A stretch of DNA of 55,317 nucleotides from the NCBI GenBank assembly GCA_017429325.1, contig JAFRPC010000037.1, forward strand, positions 1 through 55,317, written 5' to 3'. Both the position numbers and the translations under genes were made by a program. This document shows positions 35,164-43,469 of this stretch, one piece after another. This stretch comes from Oscillospiraceae bacterium. GTDB lineage: Bacteria > Bacillota > Clostridia > Oscillospirales > Oscillospiraceae. The notes beneath the pieces were generated by a model. That model had not been told where the DNA came from. It saw nothing but the letters and a program-made list of their open reading frames with translations, and did no database searches. Numbering within the stretch: position 1 is the stretch's first letter; every line of letters starts with the position of its first letter.

Positions 35164-35822
35164 GGCGCGGGGACCAGCGGCGCGTCCCAGGTCAGGCCGG
35201 GTTTGCCGCCCTTGACGGCCTTCACCAGCAGCAGGGAGGGCGCAGCGCCGGGGCGGGGGCAGACGGGCCGAAGGACTTTCGGCTCGAGATCGTGCGCCCG
35301 GAGGGAGCAGCAGAGGTCCGTCAGCCGCTCCGGTCGGTGGACCATCCAGAGGCAGCCGCCGGTGCGCAGCAGCCAGGCCGCCGCGGCGCAGACCTCGTCC
35401 AGGGTGCAGCAGAGCTCCGTCCGGGCCACGGCCCGGGCCTCGTCCTCCGGGACGCAGCCGCTGCCCACGGGGTAGTAGGGCGGATTGCAGACCGCGTACC
35501 GGAAGGAGCCAGCGGGCAGCAGTTCCCGGATGGCCCGAAGGTCCCCTCGCAGGACCGTGAAGCGGTCCCCGAGCCGGTTTTGGGCGGCGGTCCGCTCCAT
35601 GGCGGCGCAGGCCTCGGCCCGGAGCTCCACCGCCGTGATATGCAGGCCGGGCTCCCGGGCCAGCAGCAGCAGGCCCACTGCCCCGCTCCCGGCGCAGAGG
35701 TCGCAGACCGCGGCGGACCGGGGCGGGCGGGCAAAGTCGGCCAGGGCCACGGCGTCGGTCCCCAGGGGGAAGCCCTCCTCCGGCTCCAGCTCCAGCCAGC
35801 CGTTCAGCGTTTCAAGTTTCAT
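35160..35822 (-). CDS. TrmN6-like tRNA (adenine-N6) methyltransferase
   Basis: Class I SAM-dependent methyltransferase resembling the enzyme that modifies A37 of valine tRNA. The start LNGWLELEPEEGFPLGTDAVALADF, cut here to its recognisable core GFPLGTDAVALADF, fits the family. Motif I is CDLCAGSGAVGLLLL and the catalytic motif IV is CNPPYYPVGSG. The length is 220 residues from ATG 35822, with GGAGG five bases upstream. The C-terminal end is encoded in a repeat module. Neighbouring rsmI is another RNA methylase and often follows it in Firmicutes. Confidence 0.85.
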   Translation of the reverse strand: MKLETLNGWLELEPEEGFPLGTDAVALADFARPPRSAAVCDLCAGSGAVGLLLLAREPGLHITAVELRAEACAAMERTAAQNRLGDRFTVLRGDLRAIRELLPAGSFRYAVCNPPYYPVGSGCVPEDEARAVARTELCCTLDEVCAAAAWLLRTGGCLWMVHRPERLTDLCCSLRAHDLEPKVLRPVCPRPGAAPSLLLVKAVKGGKPGLTWDAPLVPAP

Positions 35823-35853
35823 AGGACCCTCCGACGGCAGTATCTTTTCATCC

Positions 35854-35879
35854 GTAGGGGCCGATGCCCACATCGGCCC
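35854..35879. repeat. GTAGGGGC palindromic module (GGGCCGATG stem)
   Basis: GTAGGGGCCGATG-CCCA-CATCGGCCC, the same stem as at 6878 and 18758. It lies between the trmN6-like start and the ferredoxin terminator. Confidence 0.8.
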
Positions 35880-35923
35880 TGCTTTCCGACGAAACGGGAC
35901 TGTTGAATAGAGACATTGGATGA

Positions 35924-35957
35924 AAAAAGGACCTGTGCAGCGCACAGGCCCTTTTTG
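35924..35957 (-). terminator. terminator after the ferredoxin gene
   Basis: GGCCTGTGC-GCTG-CACAGGTCC type stem flanked by A6 and T5, suitable for both directions. Confidence 0.85.
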
Positions 35958-35965
35958 TCGTTACA

Positions 35966-36133
35966 TTACAGCTCGATGGCCTCGACGGGGCAGGCAGCCG
36001 CGCAGGAGCCGCACTCCACGCACTGCTCGGCGTCGATGACGTACTTGTCCTCGCCCTCGGTGATGATGCCCAGGGGGCAGGTGTCGGCGCAGGTGCCGCA
36101 CTTCACGCAATTGTCGGTAATGGTGTAAGCCAT
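35966..36133 (-). CDS. 2[4Fe-4S] ferredoxin
   Basis: A 55-residue clostridial-type electron carrier. Two CxxCxxCxxxCP motifs (CVKCGTCADTCP and CVECGSCAAACP) bind two [4Fe-4S] clusters. The acidic, small form suits low-potential electron transfer in an anaerobe. The start is ATG 36133 with AGAAGGAGG upstream; the longer open frame crosses the promoter. It has its own promoter and terminator. Confidence 0.95.
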   Translation of the reverse strand: MAYTITDNCVKCGTCADTCPLGIITEGEDKYVIDAEQCVECGSCAAACPVEAIEL

Positions 36134-36185
36134 GGTCGTTCCTCCTTCTGTTCTGTGTGGGGTGGGTTCTTTGCTTGCTGTCCCT

Positions 36186-36213
36186 ATCATAGCATGTTTT
36201 TTGAAAAATGCAA
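36186..36213 (-). promoter_or_regulatory. ferredoxin promoter
   Basis: TTGCAT (36208-36213), a 16-bp spacer and TATGAT (36186-36191) on the minus strand. Confidence 0.65.
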
Positions 36214-36317
36214 TGGGCAAATGAAAAATATCTGTGAATTTTTTGTTCATGTTGGGCTCTTTTTCGCCGCCGGTGGATATACTTTCTATATTTGATTACA
36301 GAAAGGAAGCCGATGCA

Positions 36318-38024
36318 ATGCGATTGCTGGAACAGTTCGCCTTCCCCCTGGACCGCCGCCTGCCCCCGGACCCGGTGCTCTGCCGGGAAAAAGAGCTGGC
36401 GGAGCTGGTCCGTGTGCTCTGCCGCCGGGGGAAAAACAGTCCGGCCCTGGTGGGGCCGCCGGGGGTGGGGAAGACTGCCATCGTGGAGGAGCTGGCCCGG
36501 CGGCTGGAGCGGGGCCAGGTCCCGGTCCAGTTGGCCGGGAAGCGGATCTGGAGCCTGAATATGGCGGCGCTGGTGGCCGGGACCAAGTACCGGGGCGAGT
36601 TCGAGGAGCGGGTGCGGGACCTGCTGCAGGAGACGGCACAGGCGGGGAACGTCATCCTGTTTTTGGACGAGCTGCACACCCTGATGGGGGCGGGCGGGGC
36701 CGAAGGCGCCATCGATGCGGCGAATCTGCTGAAGCCCGCCCTGGGCCGGGGCGGGGTCCAGGTCATCGGGGCCTCCACCCGGGAGGAGTACAGCCGCCGC
36801 GTCGAGGCGGACCCGGCCCTGGCCCGGCGCTTCCGGGTGGTGGCGGTGGAGCCCGCGACGCCGGAGCAGAGCTTAGAGATGCTGCGGGGCGCGGTCGCGG
36901 GGCTGGAGCGGCACCACCGGGTCTGCATCCTCTCCCAGGCCCTGGAGGCCGCGGTACAGCTCAGCGATTGCTATCTCCCGGAGCGCTTTCTGCCGGACAA
37001 GGCCCTGGACCTGCTGGACGAGAGCGCCGCGGCGGTCTCCCTCCGGGGCGGTGCTCTGGTGGACCGGCAGGCGGTGACGCTCTGCCTCCAGCGGGCCACG
37101 GGCATCCCCCTGCGCCGCCTCTGCGAGGGGGAGCAGGCGGCCCTGCGGGACCTGGAGGCCCGGCTGGGCGCCGCCGTCTTCGGCCAGCCGGAGGCGGTGC
37201 GGGCCGCTGCCGCGGCCGTGCGCCGGGGCAGACTGGGCTTGGGGGAGCCGGGACGGCCCTGCGCCGCCCTGCTCTTCACCGGCCCCACCGGCGTGGGGAA
37301 GACCGCCCTCTGCAAGGCTCTGGCCCGGGAGGTCTACGGGAGCGAGGCCGCCCTGCTGCGGCTGGATATGACGGAATACGCCCAGGAGCACACGGCGGCC
37401 CGCCTGCTGGGCGCGCCGCCGGGCTATGTGGGCTACGGCAAGGGCGGGGAGCTGACGGAGCGGGTGCGGGCCAGGCCCCACAGCCTCATCCTCCTGGACG
37501 AGCTGGAGAAGGCCCACCCCAGCGTGGCCGCCCTGCTGCTGCAAATTCTGGAGGACGGCAGACTGACCGACAGCTTAGGCCGGACGGCGGACTTCCGGAA
37601 CACCCTGCTGGTGATGACCACCAACGCGGGGAGCCTGGGAGCCAAGGCGCGGGCGGGCTTCGAGGCGGAGGCCGCCCCGGAGGACCGGGTCTCGGGGGCC
37701 TTTTCCCCGGAGCTGCTGGGCCGGATGGACGCGGTGATCCCCTTCCGGCCTCTGCCGGAGCCCGTGCTGGCCCAAATCGCCGCGGCGGAGCTCCGGGCGG
37801 CCCTGGATAGGGTGGCGGCGGCGGGCCTGCGGGTGGAGTGGGCCCCGGAGCTCCCGGCGGCTCTGGCCCGGGCCTGTGCCAGGGACCCGGCAGGGGCCAG
37901 AGCCCTCCGCCGCCTGCTGCGGATCCAGGTCCTGGACCCGGCGGCGGACCTGATCCTGCAAGGCGTGACCCGCGCCGCCCTGGGCCCCAGCGGCCTGCGC
38001 CCGGCGCTGCTAATGCGCCCGTAG
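36318..38024 (+). CDS. Clp/Hsp100-type AAA+ ATPase without N-domain
   Basis: Two AAA+ modules: D1 with Walker A GPPGVGKT at residues 46-53 and Walker B LFLDELHTL, and D2 with Walker A GPTGVGKT, LLDELEKAH and the pore loop GYVGYGKGG. It lacks the double Clp_N repeat and a ClpC/ClpB-type middle domain, so at 568 residues it is much shorter than ClpC (about 810). I see no IGF/LGF-type loop for docking to ClpP. It may be an unfoldase or disaggregase with its own partner. The start at ATG 36318 follows AAGGA; the frame upstream contains the promoter. The sequence is extremely GC-rich. Confidence 0.82.
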   Translation: MRLLEQFAFPLDRRLPPDPVLCREKELAELVRVLCRRGKNSPALVGPPGVGKTAIVEELARRLERGQVPVQLAGKRIWSLNMAALVAGTKYRGEFEERVRDLLQETAQAGNVILFLDELHTLMGAGGAEGAIDAANLLKPALGRGGVQVIGASTREEYSRRVEADPALARRFRVVAVEPATPEQSLEMLRGAVAGLERHHRVCILSQALEAAVQLSDCYLPERFLPDKALDLLDESAAAVSLRGGALVDRQAVTLCLQRATGIPLRRLCEGEQAALRDLEARLGAAVFGQPEAVRAAAAAVRRGRLGLGEPGRPCAALLFTGPTGVGKTALCKALAREVYGSEAALLRLDMTEYAQEHTAARLLGAPPGYVGYGKGGELTERVRARPHSLILLDELEKAHPSVAALLLQILEDGRLTDSLGRTADFRNTLLVMTTNAGSLGAKARAGFEAEAAPEDRVSGAFSPELLGRMDAVIPFRPLPEPVLAQIAAAELRAALDRVAAAGLRVEWAPELPAALARACARDPAGARALRRLLRIQVLDPAADLILQGVTRAALGPSGLRPALLMRP

Positions 38025-38029
38025 GGCGA

Positions 38030-38060
38030 AAAATCCGCAGCCGGGAACGGCTGCGGATTA
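38030..38060. terminator. bidirectional terminator between the Clp-type gene and fba
   Basis: AATCCGCAGCC-GGGAAC-GGCTGCGGATT with flanking A and T tracts, between convergent genes. Confidence 0.8.
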
Positions 38061-38076
38061 TTCAATATTATTGCGC

Positions 38077-39045
38077 TCAGGCCTTTCCGGCGCAGCCCAG
38101 CACGTCGATGAGCTTGTGGCGAACCAGCTCCTTGATGTTGGCGCGGGCGGGCTTCAGGTACTCTCTGGGGTCAAACTTCTCGGGGTGCTCGTTGAAGAAC
38201 TGCCGGATGGTGCCGGTCATGGCAAGACGCAGGTCGGAGTCGATGTTGATCTTGCAGACGGCGGAACGGGCGGCCTCACGCAGCTGCTCCTCGGGGATGC
38301 CCACGGCGTCGGGCATCTTGCCGCCGTTGGCGTTGATCATGGCGACGTAGTTCTGGGGCACGGAGGAGGAGCCGTGGAGCACGATGGGGAAGCCGGGCAG
38401 ACGCTTGGTGATCTCCTCCAGCACGTCGAAGCGCAGGGGAGGCGGCACCAGGATGCCCTTCTCGTTGCGGGTGCACTGGGCGGCGGTGAACTTGTAGGCG
38501 CCGTGGGAGGTGCCGATGGCAATGGCCAGGGAGTCGCAGCCGGTCTTGGAGACGAACTCCTCGACCTCCTCGGGGCGGGTGTAGGAGGCGGCGTGGGCCG
38601 CGACCTTCACGTCGTCCTCGATGCCGGCCAGGGTGCCCAGCTCGGCCTCGACCACCACGCCGTGGTCGTGGGCGTACTCGACGACCTTGCGGGTGATCTC
38701 GATGTTCTCGGCAAAGGGCTTGGAGGAGGCGTCGATCATGACGGAGGTGAAGCCGCCGTCGATGCAGGCCTTGCAGGTCTCAAAGTCGGGGCCGTGGTCC
38801 AGATGGAGGGCAATGGGGATCTCAGGGCATTCGATGACGGCGGCCTCCACTAACTTCACCAGATAGGTGTGGTTGGCGTAGGCGCGGGCGCCCTTGGAGA
38901 CCTGGAGGATAACGGGAGCGTGCTCTTCCTTGCAGGCTTCGGTGATGCCCTGCACAATCTCCATGTTGTTGACGTTGAAGGCGCCGATGGCGTAGCCGCC
39001 GTCATAGGCCTTCTTGAACATTTCAGTGGTCGTTACCAGAGGCAT
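38077..39045 (-). CDS. fba: class II fructose-1,6-bisphosphate aldolase
   Basis: Zinc-dependent glycolytic aldolase that splits fructose-1,6-bisphosphate into DHAP and glyceraldehyde-3-phosphate. Zinc ligands and the catalytic region are in ALHLDHGPDFE and in the later SHGAYK and IVLHGSSSVP segments. The length is 322 residues. The start is ATG 39045 behind AAGGAG; a GTG at 39057 lies inside the ribosome site. It has its own promoter at 39085-39112. Codon use is strongly biased, as for a highly expressed gene. Confidence 0.96.
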   Translation of the reverse strand: MPLVTTTEMFKKAYDGGYAIGAFNVNNMEIVQGITEACKEEHAPVILQVSKGARAYANHTYLVKLVEAAVIECPEIPIALHLDHGPDFETCKACIDGGFTSVMIDASSKPFAENIEITRKVVEYAHDHGVVVEAELGTLAGIEDDVKVAAHAASYTRPEEVEEFVSKTGCDSLAIAIGTSHGAYKFTAAQCTRNEKGILVPPPLRFDVLEEITKRLPGFPIVLHGSSSVPQNYVAMINANGGKMPDAVGIPEEQLREAARSAVCKINIDSDLRLAMTGTIRQFFNEHPEKFDPREYLKPARANIKELVRHKLIDVLGCAGKA

Positions 39046-39084
39046 ATTGTTCGTCACTCCTTATCAGTTTTTTTGGACGATTTG

Positions 39085-39112
39085 ATTATACCATATTTCC
39101 GAAGAAATACAA
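39085..39112 (-). promoter_or_regulatory. fba promoter
   Basis: TTGTAT (39107-39112), a 16-bp spacer and TATAAT (39085-39090) on the minus strand. Confidence 0.7.
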
Positions 39113-39169
39113 GCCTTATTTTCCGGCAATCTCTGCCGACAACTGCAAATCATGCAGAGCCGCGTCATG

Positions 39170-40090
39170 CTACAGCACCGTCACGTAGCGCTCCAGCTGG
39201 CGCTTCAGCTTTTCCACGGCGGCCAGAGCGGCCTCGGGGAAGGCCGTGCCCTCCTGCTCCCGCCAGGCTCCGATGACGGAGCGGGAGACGCAGAGAGCGG
39301 CTCCGTGGCCCAGCCGGTCAAAGGCGCAGGCGGCGTGCTTCACGGCGCAGCCCTGGGCGCCGCAGCCGGGGACCAGGAAGAAGAGGGTGTCGTAGCGCTT
39401 GCGGAGCTCCTGTACTGCGCCGGGGGAGGCAGCGCCTACCACCGCGCCTACCTCGCCGTAGCCGCATTTGCCGAAGAGGTCCATGCTCCAGCGGAGGGTC
39501 AGGTCGGCCATAGCCCGGTGCACCACCCGGTCGCCGGAGATCAGGTCCTGCACCTCGGCGGCGGAGCGGTTGGAGGACCGGACCACCACGAAAATGTTTT
39601 TGGCGTTCTCCCCCTTGAGCCAGGGCAGATAGGGCTTGATGCCGTCGCTGCCCAGGTAGCCGTTGAGCACCAGGGCGTCGCAGGGGTAGGGGATGCTCCG
39701 CACCCCGTCGAATTCCAGCCCGCCGAAGACGCTCTCGGCGGTCAGGGCTGCGATGTGGCCCACGTCGGAGCGCATGGTCTCCAAAAGGACGTAGTAGCCG
39801 AGCTTTTTGGCGGAGGCCAGGACCTCCTGCATGACCTTCACCCCCTGCCAGCCCAGGGCAGAGAAGCAGGCGGTCTGGACCTTGACGGCGGGGACGGCCT
39901 TTTTCAGCCCGTCCAGCAGGGTTTTACAGAAAAGTCCATAGCTCTCGGCCAAGGCCTCGGGGGTCTTGCCCAGCCGGGCTTCGCATTCGGCCAGCAGCTC
40001 CGGCGGGATCAGCTCCGGCGTCGGGTCCAGCCCCACGACAATGGGGGTCTTGAGCTTGCGGATCTTGCTTTGCAGCAGGTCAATGGACAT
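39170..40090 (-). CDS. pyrF: orotidine 5'-phosphate decarboxylase (PyrF, type 2)
   Basis: Last step of UMP synthesis: decarboxylates OMP. The start TPIVVGLDPTPELIP, the VKVQTACFSALGW segment (substrate Lys) and the C-terminal SRSVIGAW identify the longer type 2 subfamily (306 residues against about 240 for type 1). The start is ATG 40090 with GAGGTG six bases upstream; a GTG nine bases earlier is inside that site. No other pyr gene is in the window. Confidence 0.94.
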   Translation of the reverse strand: MSIDLLQSKIRKLKTPIVVGLDPTPELIPPELLAECEARLGKTPEALAESYGLFCKTLLDGLKKAVPAVKVQTACFSALGWQGVKVMQEVLASAKKLGYYVLLETMRSDVGHIAALTAESVFGGLEFDGVRSIPYPCDALVLNGYLGSDGIKPYLPWLKGENAKNIFVVVRSSNRSAAEVQDLISGDRVVHRAMADLTLRWSMDLFGKCGYGEVGAVVGAASPGAVQELRKRYDTLFFLVPGCGAQGCAVKHAACAFDRLGHGAALCVSRSVIGAWREQEGTAFPEAALAAVEKLKRQLERYVTVL

Positions 40091-40210
40091 GGTGCGCACC
40101 TCGTTTCTTAGAGTCTATACGGTTTTATCTATTATACCAGAAGTCGGGAAAAAATAACAGTCTTTTTTCTCGAAAATTGGAGATAATAGGGACGAAAGGA
40201 GGCGAAGAAC

Positions 40211-40375
40211 ATGACGGTCAAAGGCTTTGCTCTGACCTTGGGGCTTGGCATGGTGGGCGGCGCGGTGGCCGCGGCGGTCCTGCCGAAGCAGCCGCAGGTC
40301 CGCCGTGCGGTCTCCAAGGCGGCGGACACCGTGGAAGGCGCGGTGGAAACCGCAAAAACCGCGATTTGCGGGTAA
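40211..40375 (+). CDS. small protein of unknown function (54 residues)
   Basis: AGGAGG lies eight bases before the ATG. The product MTVKGFALTLGLGMVGGAVA continues as an Ala/Val-rich membrane-like segment, then an amphipathic tail ending VETAKTAICG. The pattern of a glycine-rich helix plus an Ala/Lys helix resembles YtxH-type small proteins. It is followed by a hairpin at 40382-40411. It is too short for firm assignment, but the ribosome site and composition favour a real gene. Confidence 0.65.
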   Translation: MTVKGFALTLGLGMVGGAVAAAVLPKQPQVRRAVSKAADTVEGAVETAKTAICG

Positions 40376-40381
40376 AAGGCA

Positions 40382-40411
40382 GCGGGAAGCGTCCGGAAGG
40401 GCGCTTCCCGT
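40382..40411 (+). terminator. hairpin after the small gene
   Basis: GCGGGAAGCG-TCCGGAAGGG-CGCTTCCCGT, a strong stem but with a poor T tail. Confidence 0.55.
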
Positions 40412-40455
40412 TCCGCGTTTGCAAGAATACGAAAAAGGTATTTGATATTTTGTTG

Positions 40456-40479
40456 GTTATGATGCTTAGACTTCATAAC
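40456..40479 (+). promoter_or_regulatory. inverted repeat upstream of the restriction-modification genes
   Basis: GTTATGA-N10-TCATAAC. It may be an operator; no controller protein gene is seen nearby. Confidence 0.35.
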
Positions 40480-40552
40480 AACCGCTTTTTATCTGGAAAT
40501 GTGGACGGATATCTTCTGATTGTTTTCTTGCAGATTTTATTATAAACAATCC

Positions 40553-40581
40553 TTGCAGAAAAAGAAAAAATACGATATAAT
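40553..40581 (+). promoter_or_regulatory. promoter of the restriction-modification operon
   Basis: TTGCAG (40553-40558), a 17-bp A-rich spacer and TATAAT (40576-40581), 42 bp before the methyltransferase start. Confidence 0.75.
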
Positions 40582-40622
40582 TAATTTGGAAGCTGAAAGC
40601 GTTTTAGATTGTAGGTAATGCC

Positions 40623-42017
40623 ATGAAAACCAAAATACAAGAAATCATAACAACGATCCTTCGGAAAACTGAAATATATAAAACAGGCCAGAGCAAGGAA
40701 TCTCGCAAGCAAAAGGGACAGTTTTTTTCGTCGCTTGCAATTGCACAGTTTATGGCAAATCAGCTTGCTGCACCGGAACTGACCGAAGTGAGTATTCTCG
40801 ATCCCGGAGCGGGGAATGGTCTTCTCGGTTTCATGGCGTTAGCAAAGTGCCTTGAGTGGAAAACAGCAAAGAGCATTTCCTTGACATATATTGAGAATGA
40901 CCCGGAGGTTCTTCCAATACTACAATGGCTAAAAATCGAGGTAGAAAACTGTCTCTCAACGACAGAAGTAAAAATTCAAGTACATATTCTTCAGGACAAT
41001 TTTATCTTGAAGTCTTTTGCTGATAAAAGATTTGACATTCTGATTAGCAATCCACCATTTGTAAAAATCGCAAGAAAGTCGGCTGAAGCGGCGGCAATGT
41101 CTGAATATGTTTTCGGCCAACCAAACATGTATGCACTGTTTTCCTTAAAAGGGCTGTCTTTGCTTAAATCTGACGCACAATTTGTTTTGATAACGCCGCG
41201 CTCATGGACATCCGGCAATTACTTTGTACGAATGCGTGAATATGTAGCAGAGAATGTAAGTATAGAAAAAATACATCTGTTTGATTCCAGAGACAGGGTA
41301 TTCTCTGATGAAGACGTTTTGCAGGAAACAATGATTTGGACAGGCAGAATCGCAGAGCAAAAGAGGAGCATAACTGTTTCAATCAGCAAAAACGACCAAT
41401 TCGCTGATGTGACAACTTTCTCCGGGAATTCAAGTATGCTGCTCTCTGATAATCCAGACAAAAACATTTTCCTTCCATCTTCATATCAAGACTATTGTTT
41501 GCTTGCCAAAATGAGAGAACAGAAAAACACCTTTGATAGCCTTGGGTATATATTTAAGACCGGCCCTGTAGTTGAGTTTCGATGCAAGAATGCGCTTTCC
41601 AAGCAAAAACGAGATAATTATATTCCAATGTTAAGACCTTCAAATATCCAAAAGGGCGGATTTTGCTTTCCGCTTGATATCGGAAAAGCACAGTATGTAG
41701 ACGTACAGAATAATCCTGCTTTTGTAATTCCAAACACACCAACCGTCCTGGTTCGCCGTCTGTCGGCAAAAGAAGAACCCCGAAGGCTTCAATGTTGTGC
41801 GTATCGACCAATCCCAGACGAAAATAACATTTCAGTTGAAAACCATGTAAATTATCTGATCCGGAAGGATGGTAAGCCTATCTCCGAGGAAGAGATGTAT
41901 TGGGCCTGCAATCTATTAACGTCAGACCAATATGAGTGCTATTTCAGAATGCTGAGTGGAAGTACACAAGTAAACGCCAGAGAACTTAACATGCTTCCGG
42001 TAGAAGGGAGATTATAA
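40623..42017 (+). CDS. N6-adenine DNA methyltransferase of a BsuBI/PstI-like type II system
   Basis: SAM-dependent DNA adenine methylase. Motif I is ILDPGAGNGLLGF and the catalytic NPPF motif is in ILISNPPFVKIAR, an order typical of the gamma class. The C-terminal half is a target-recognition region. The length is 464 residues. The gene is AT-rich compared with the GC-rich core on both sides, a sign of transfer. The endonuclease gene begins 5 bp after its stop. By family resemblance of the partner, the target is probably CTGCAG; several such sites exist in this window (for example near 5930, 6974 and 15966). Confidence 0.88.
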   Translation: MKTKIQEIITTILRKTEIYKTGQSKESRKQKGQFFSSLAIAQFMANQLAAPELTEVSILDPGAGNGLLGFMALAKCLEWKTAKSISLTYIENDPEVLPILQWLKIEVENCLSTTEVKIQVHILQDNFILKSFADKRFDILISNPPFVKIARKSAEAAAMSEYVFGQPNMYALFSLKGLSLLKSDAQFVLITPRSWTSGNYFVRMREYVAENVSIEKIHLFDSRDRVFSDEDVLQETMIWTGRIAEQKRSITVSISKNDQFADVTTFSGNSSMLLSDNPDKNIFLPSSYQDYCLLAKMREQKNTFDSLGYIFKTGPVVEFRCKNALSKQKRDNYIPMLRPSNIQKGGFCFPLDIGKAQYVDVQNNPAFVIPNTPTVLVRRLSAKEEPRRLQCCAYRPIPDENNISVENHVNYLIRKDGKPISEEEMYWACNLLTSDQYECYFRMLSGSTQVNARELNMLPVEGRL

Positions 42018-42022
42018 GGAAA

Positions 42023-43003
42023 ATGAAGCAAAAGGTAGAACATTATCAATATGCAGTTCTCGAAGAAGCAGCAAGCATTTTGGCTTCGATAGACATGCCG
42101 GCACATTTAAGAAACCCACGATGCGTAATGACCCTTGCAGCATGTGCCGGTCTCAGCAAACAAGGGGATTGGAAGCATACATCGGAGAACTATAAAGGGA
42201 CTCACGAAATTATTGAGTTTATCAACAAGCATTTCCCGAATAAAGCATCGCTTGACACGCAGGGATATCAGGAGAACTCGAGAGAGACGTTTCGCGATGA
42301 AACACTGAAAAAATGGATCTCGGCGGGAATCATGGAAGACAAGCCGGGATTGTCAACAAACTCGAAGGATAATGCCTACAGATTTACTTCTCAATTTGCT
42401 GCCCTTCTCCGGTCGTATGGGACAAAAAGCTGGGATGATGCTTTGAAAGAGTATCGAAAAACCCATACAAGCTATGCAGACATCCTGAAGCAAGCAAAAG
42501 AGCTTCAGCGAGGATATGAAATAAACTTCGACGATTATGAAATTAACCTGAAACAAACCGCACACAACAAACTGCAAATTGAAGTGCTCAAGACATTTGT
42601 CCCCAATTTCACAGAGGAAGCAGTCTTGCTCTATATAGCCGATGCGAAAGAACGCAAAGGCAAAGGCAATGAAAAACTGCGCAAAGAGTTGGGGATAGAT
42701 ATTTTCGATAAGTCTACGCTAATGCCGGACATTGTTCTTTATGATAAACCAAGAAAGAGGATTCTTTTTATCGAGGCTTATAACAGTACAGGGGAATTTA
42801 CAGTTGATCGTGTAAACAGCATAAAAGCACTTTGTCATTGCCCGCCAGGAACCGAAGTCGCTTTCATCACAGCTTTTTGGGACCTGAAAACAGCACTTCG
42901 CGTATTCTCAAAAATTGCATGGGACACAGATATTTGGATTGTGGAAGATGAAACGCATATGATTCATAAAAACGGCGATAGATTTTTGGGCCGTCCCCTT
43001 TGA
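42023..43003 (+). CDS. BsuBI/PstI-family type II restriction endonuclease
   Basis: A 326-residue protein. The C-terminal domain carries MPDIVLYDKPRKRILFIEAY (metal-binding Asp and Glu of a PD-(D/E)xK-like core), then EVAFITAFWDLKTA and IAWDTDIWIVEDETHMIHKN with the GDRFLG end, all typical of BsuBI/PstI endonucleases. The N-terminal ~170 residues form the helical DNA-binding part. Relatives cut CTGCAG. It shares one transcript with the preceding methyltransferase and has the same low GC content. Confidence 0.9.
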   Translation: MKQKVEHYQYAVLEEAASILASIDMPAHLRNPRCVMTLAACAGLSKQGDWKHTSENYKGTHEIIEFINKHFPNKASLDTQGYQENSRETFRDETLKKWISAGIMEDKPGLSTNSKDNAYRFTSQFAALLRSYGTKSWDDALKEYRKTHTSYADILKQAKELQRGYEINFDDYEINLKQTAHNKLQIEVLKTFVPNFTEEAVLLYIADAKERKGKGNEKLRKELGIDIFDKSTLMPDIVLYDKPRKRILFIEAYNSTGEFTVDRVNSIKALCHCPPGTEVAFITAFWDLKTALRVFSKIAWDTDIWIVEDETHMIHKNGDRFLGRPL

Positions 43004-43041
43004 CACGCCTCAAAATACCCTGAAAAAACAGAAAAAAGTTC

Positions 43042-43070
43042 TTGCATTTTTGCGGCTTCTGTGCTATCAT
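43042..43070 (+). promoter_or_regulatory. secG promoter
   Basis: TTGCAT (43042-43047), a 17-bp spacer and TATCAT (43065-43070). Confidence 0.65.
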
Positions 43071-43137
43071 ACATTTTGCTCTGCAATAGAACTACGGCTG
43101 CCGTGTGCCGTGAACTGCGGCATTGGGAGGTTTGAAT

Positions 43138-43392
43138 ATGCAAACTCTGAAAACCATCGTTCTGGTGCTGGATCTGCTCAGCGCCGTTGTGCTTACTGCC
43201 ACCATCCTCATCCAGTCCGGCAAGTCCGCCGGTCTGTCCGGCGCCATCGCCGGTGCTTCCGACTCCTTCATGTCCAAGGGCGGCAGCAAGACCCTGGACG
43301 CCAAGCTGGCGAAGGCAACCAAGTGGATCGGCCTGGCCTTCGTGCTTCTGAGCCTGCTGGCCGTCATCCTGGTCAGCGCCACCAAGGCCTGA
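43138..43392 (+). CDS. secG: preprotein translocase subunit SecG
   Basis: A small accessory subunit of the SecYEG channel: 84 residues with two membrane helices (about 3-22 and 60-80). The conserved ILIQSGKSAGLSGAIAG stretch lies between them and SFMSKGG follows. ATG 43138 has GGGAGG seven bases upstream. The gene is alone, with its own promoter and terminator. It often stands next to rnr/smpB in other Firmicutes, which is not the case here. Confidence 0.93.
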   Translation: MQTLKTIVLVLDLLSAVVLTATILIQSGKSAGLSGAIAGASDSFMSKGGSKTLDAKLAKATKWIGLAFVLLSLLAVILVSATKA

Positions 43393-43405
43393 GCAGCGCA
43401 GACGC

Positions 43406-43447
43406 AAAGCTCCCCCGCTTTCCAAAGGGAAGGCGGGGGAGCTTTGG
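43406..43447. terminator. terminator after secG
   Basis: AAAGCTCCCCCGC and GCGGGGGAGCTTT pair around TTTCCAAAGGGAAG. It lies between convergent secG and prfB and can serve both. Confidence 0.85.
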
Positions 43448-43469
43448 TTTCTCCGGCAGGCTGCTTTGC

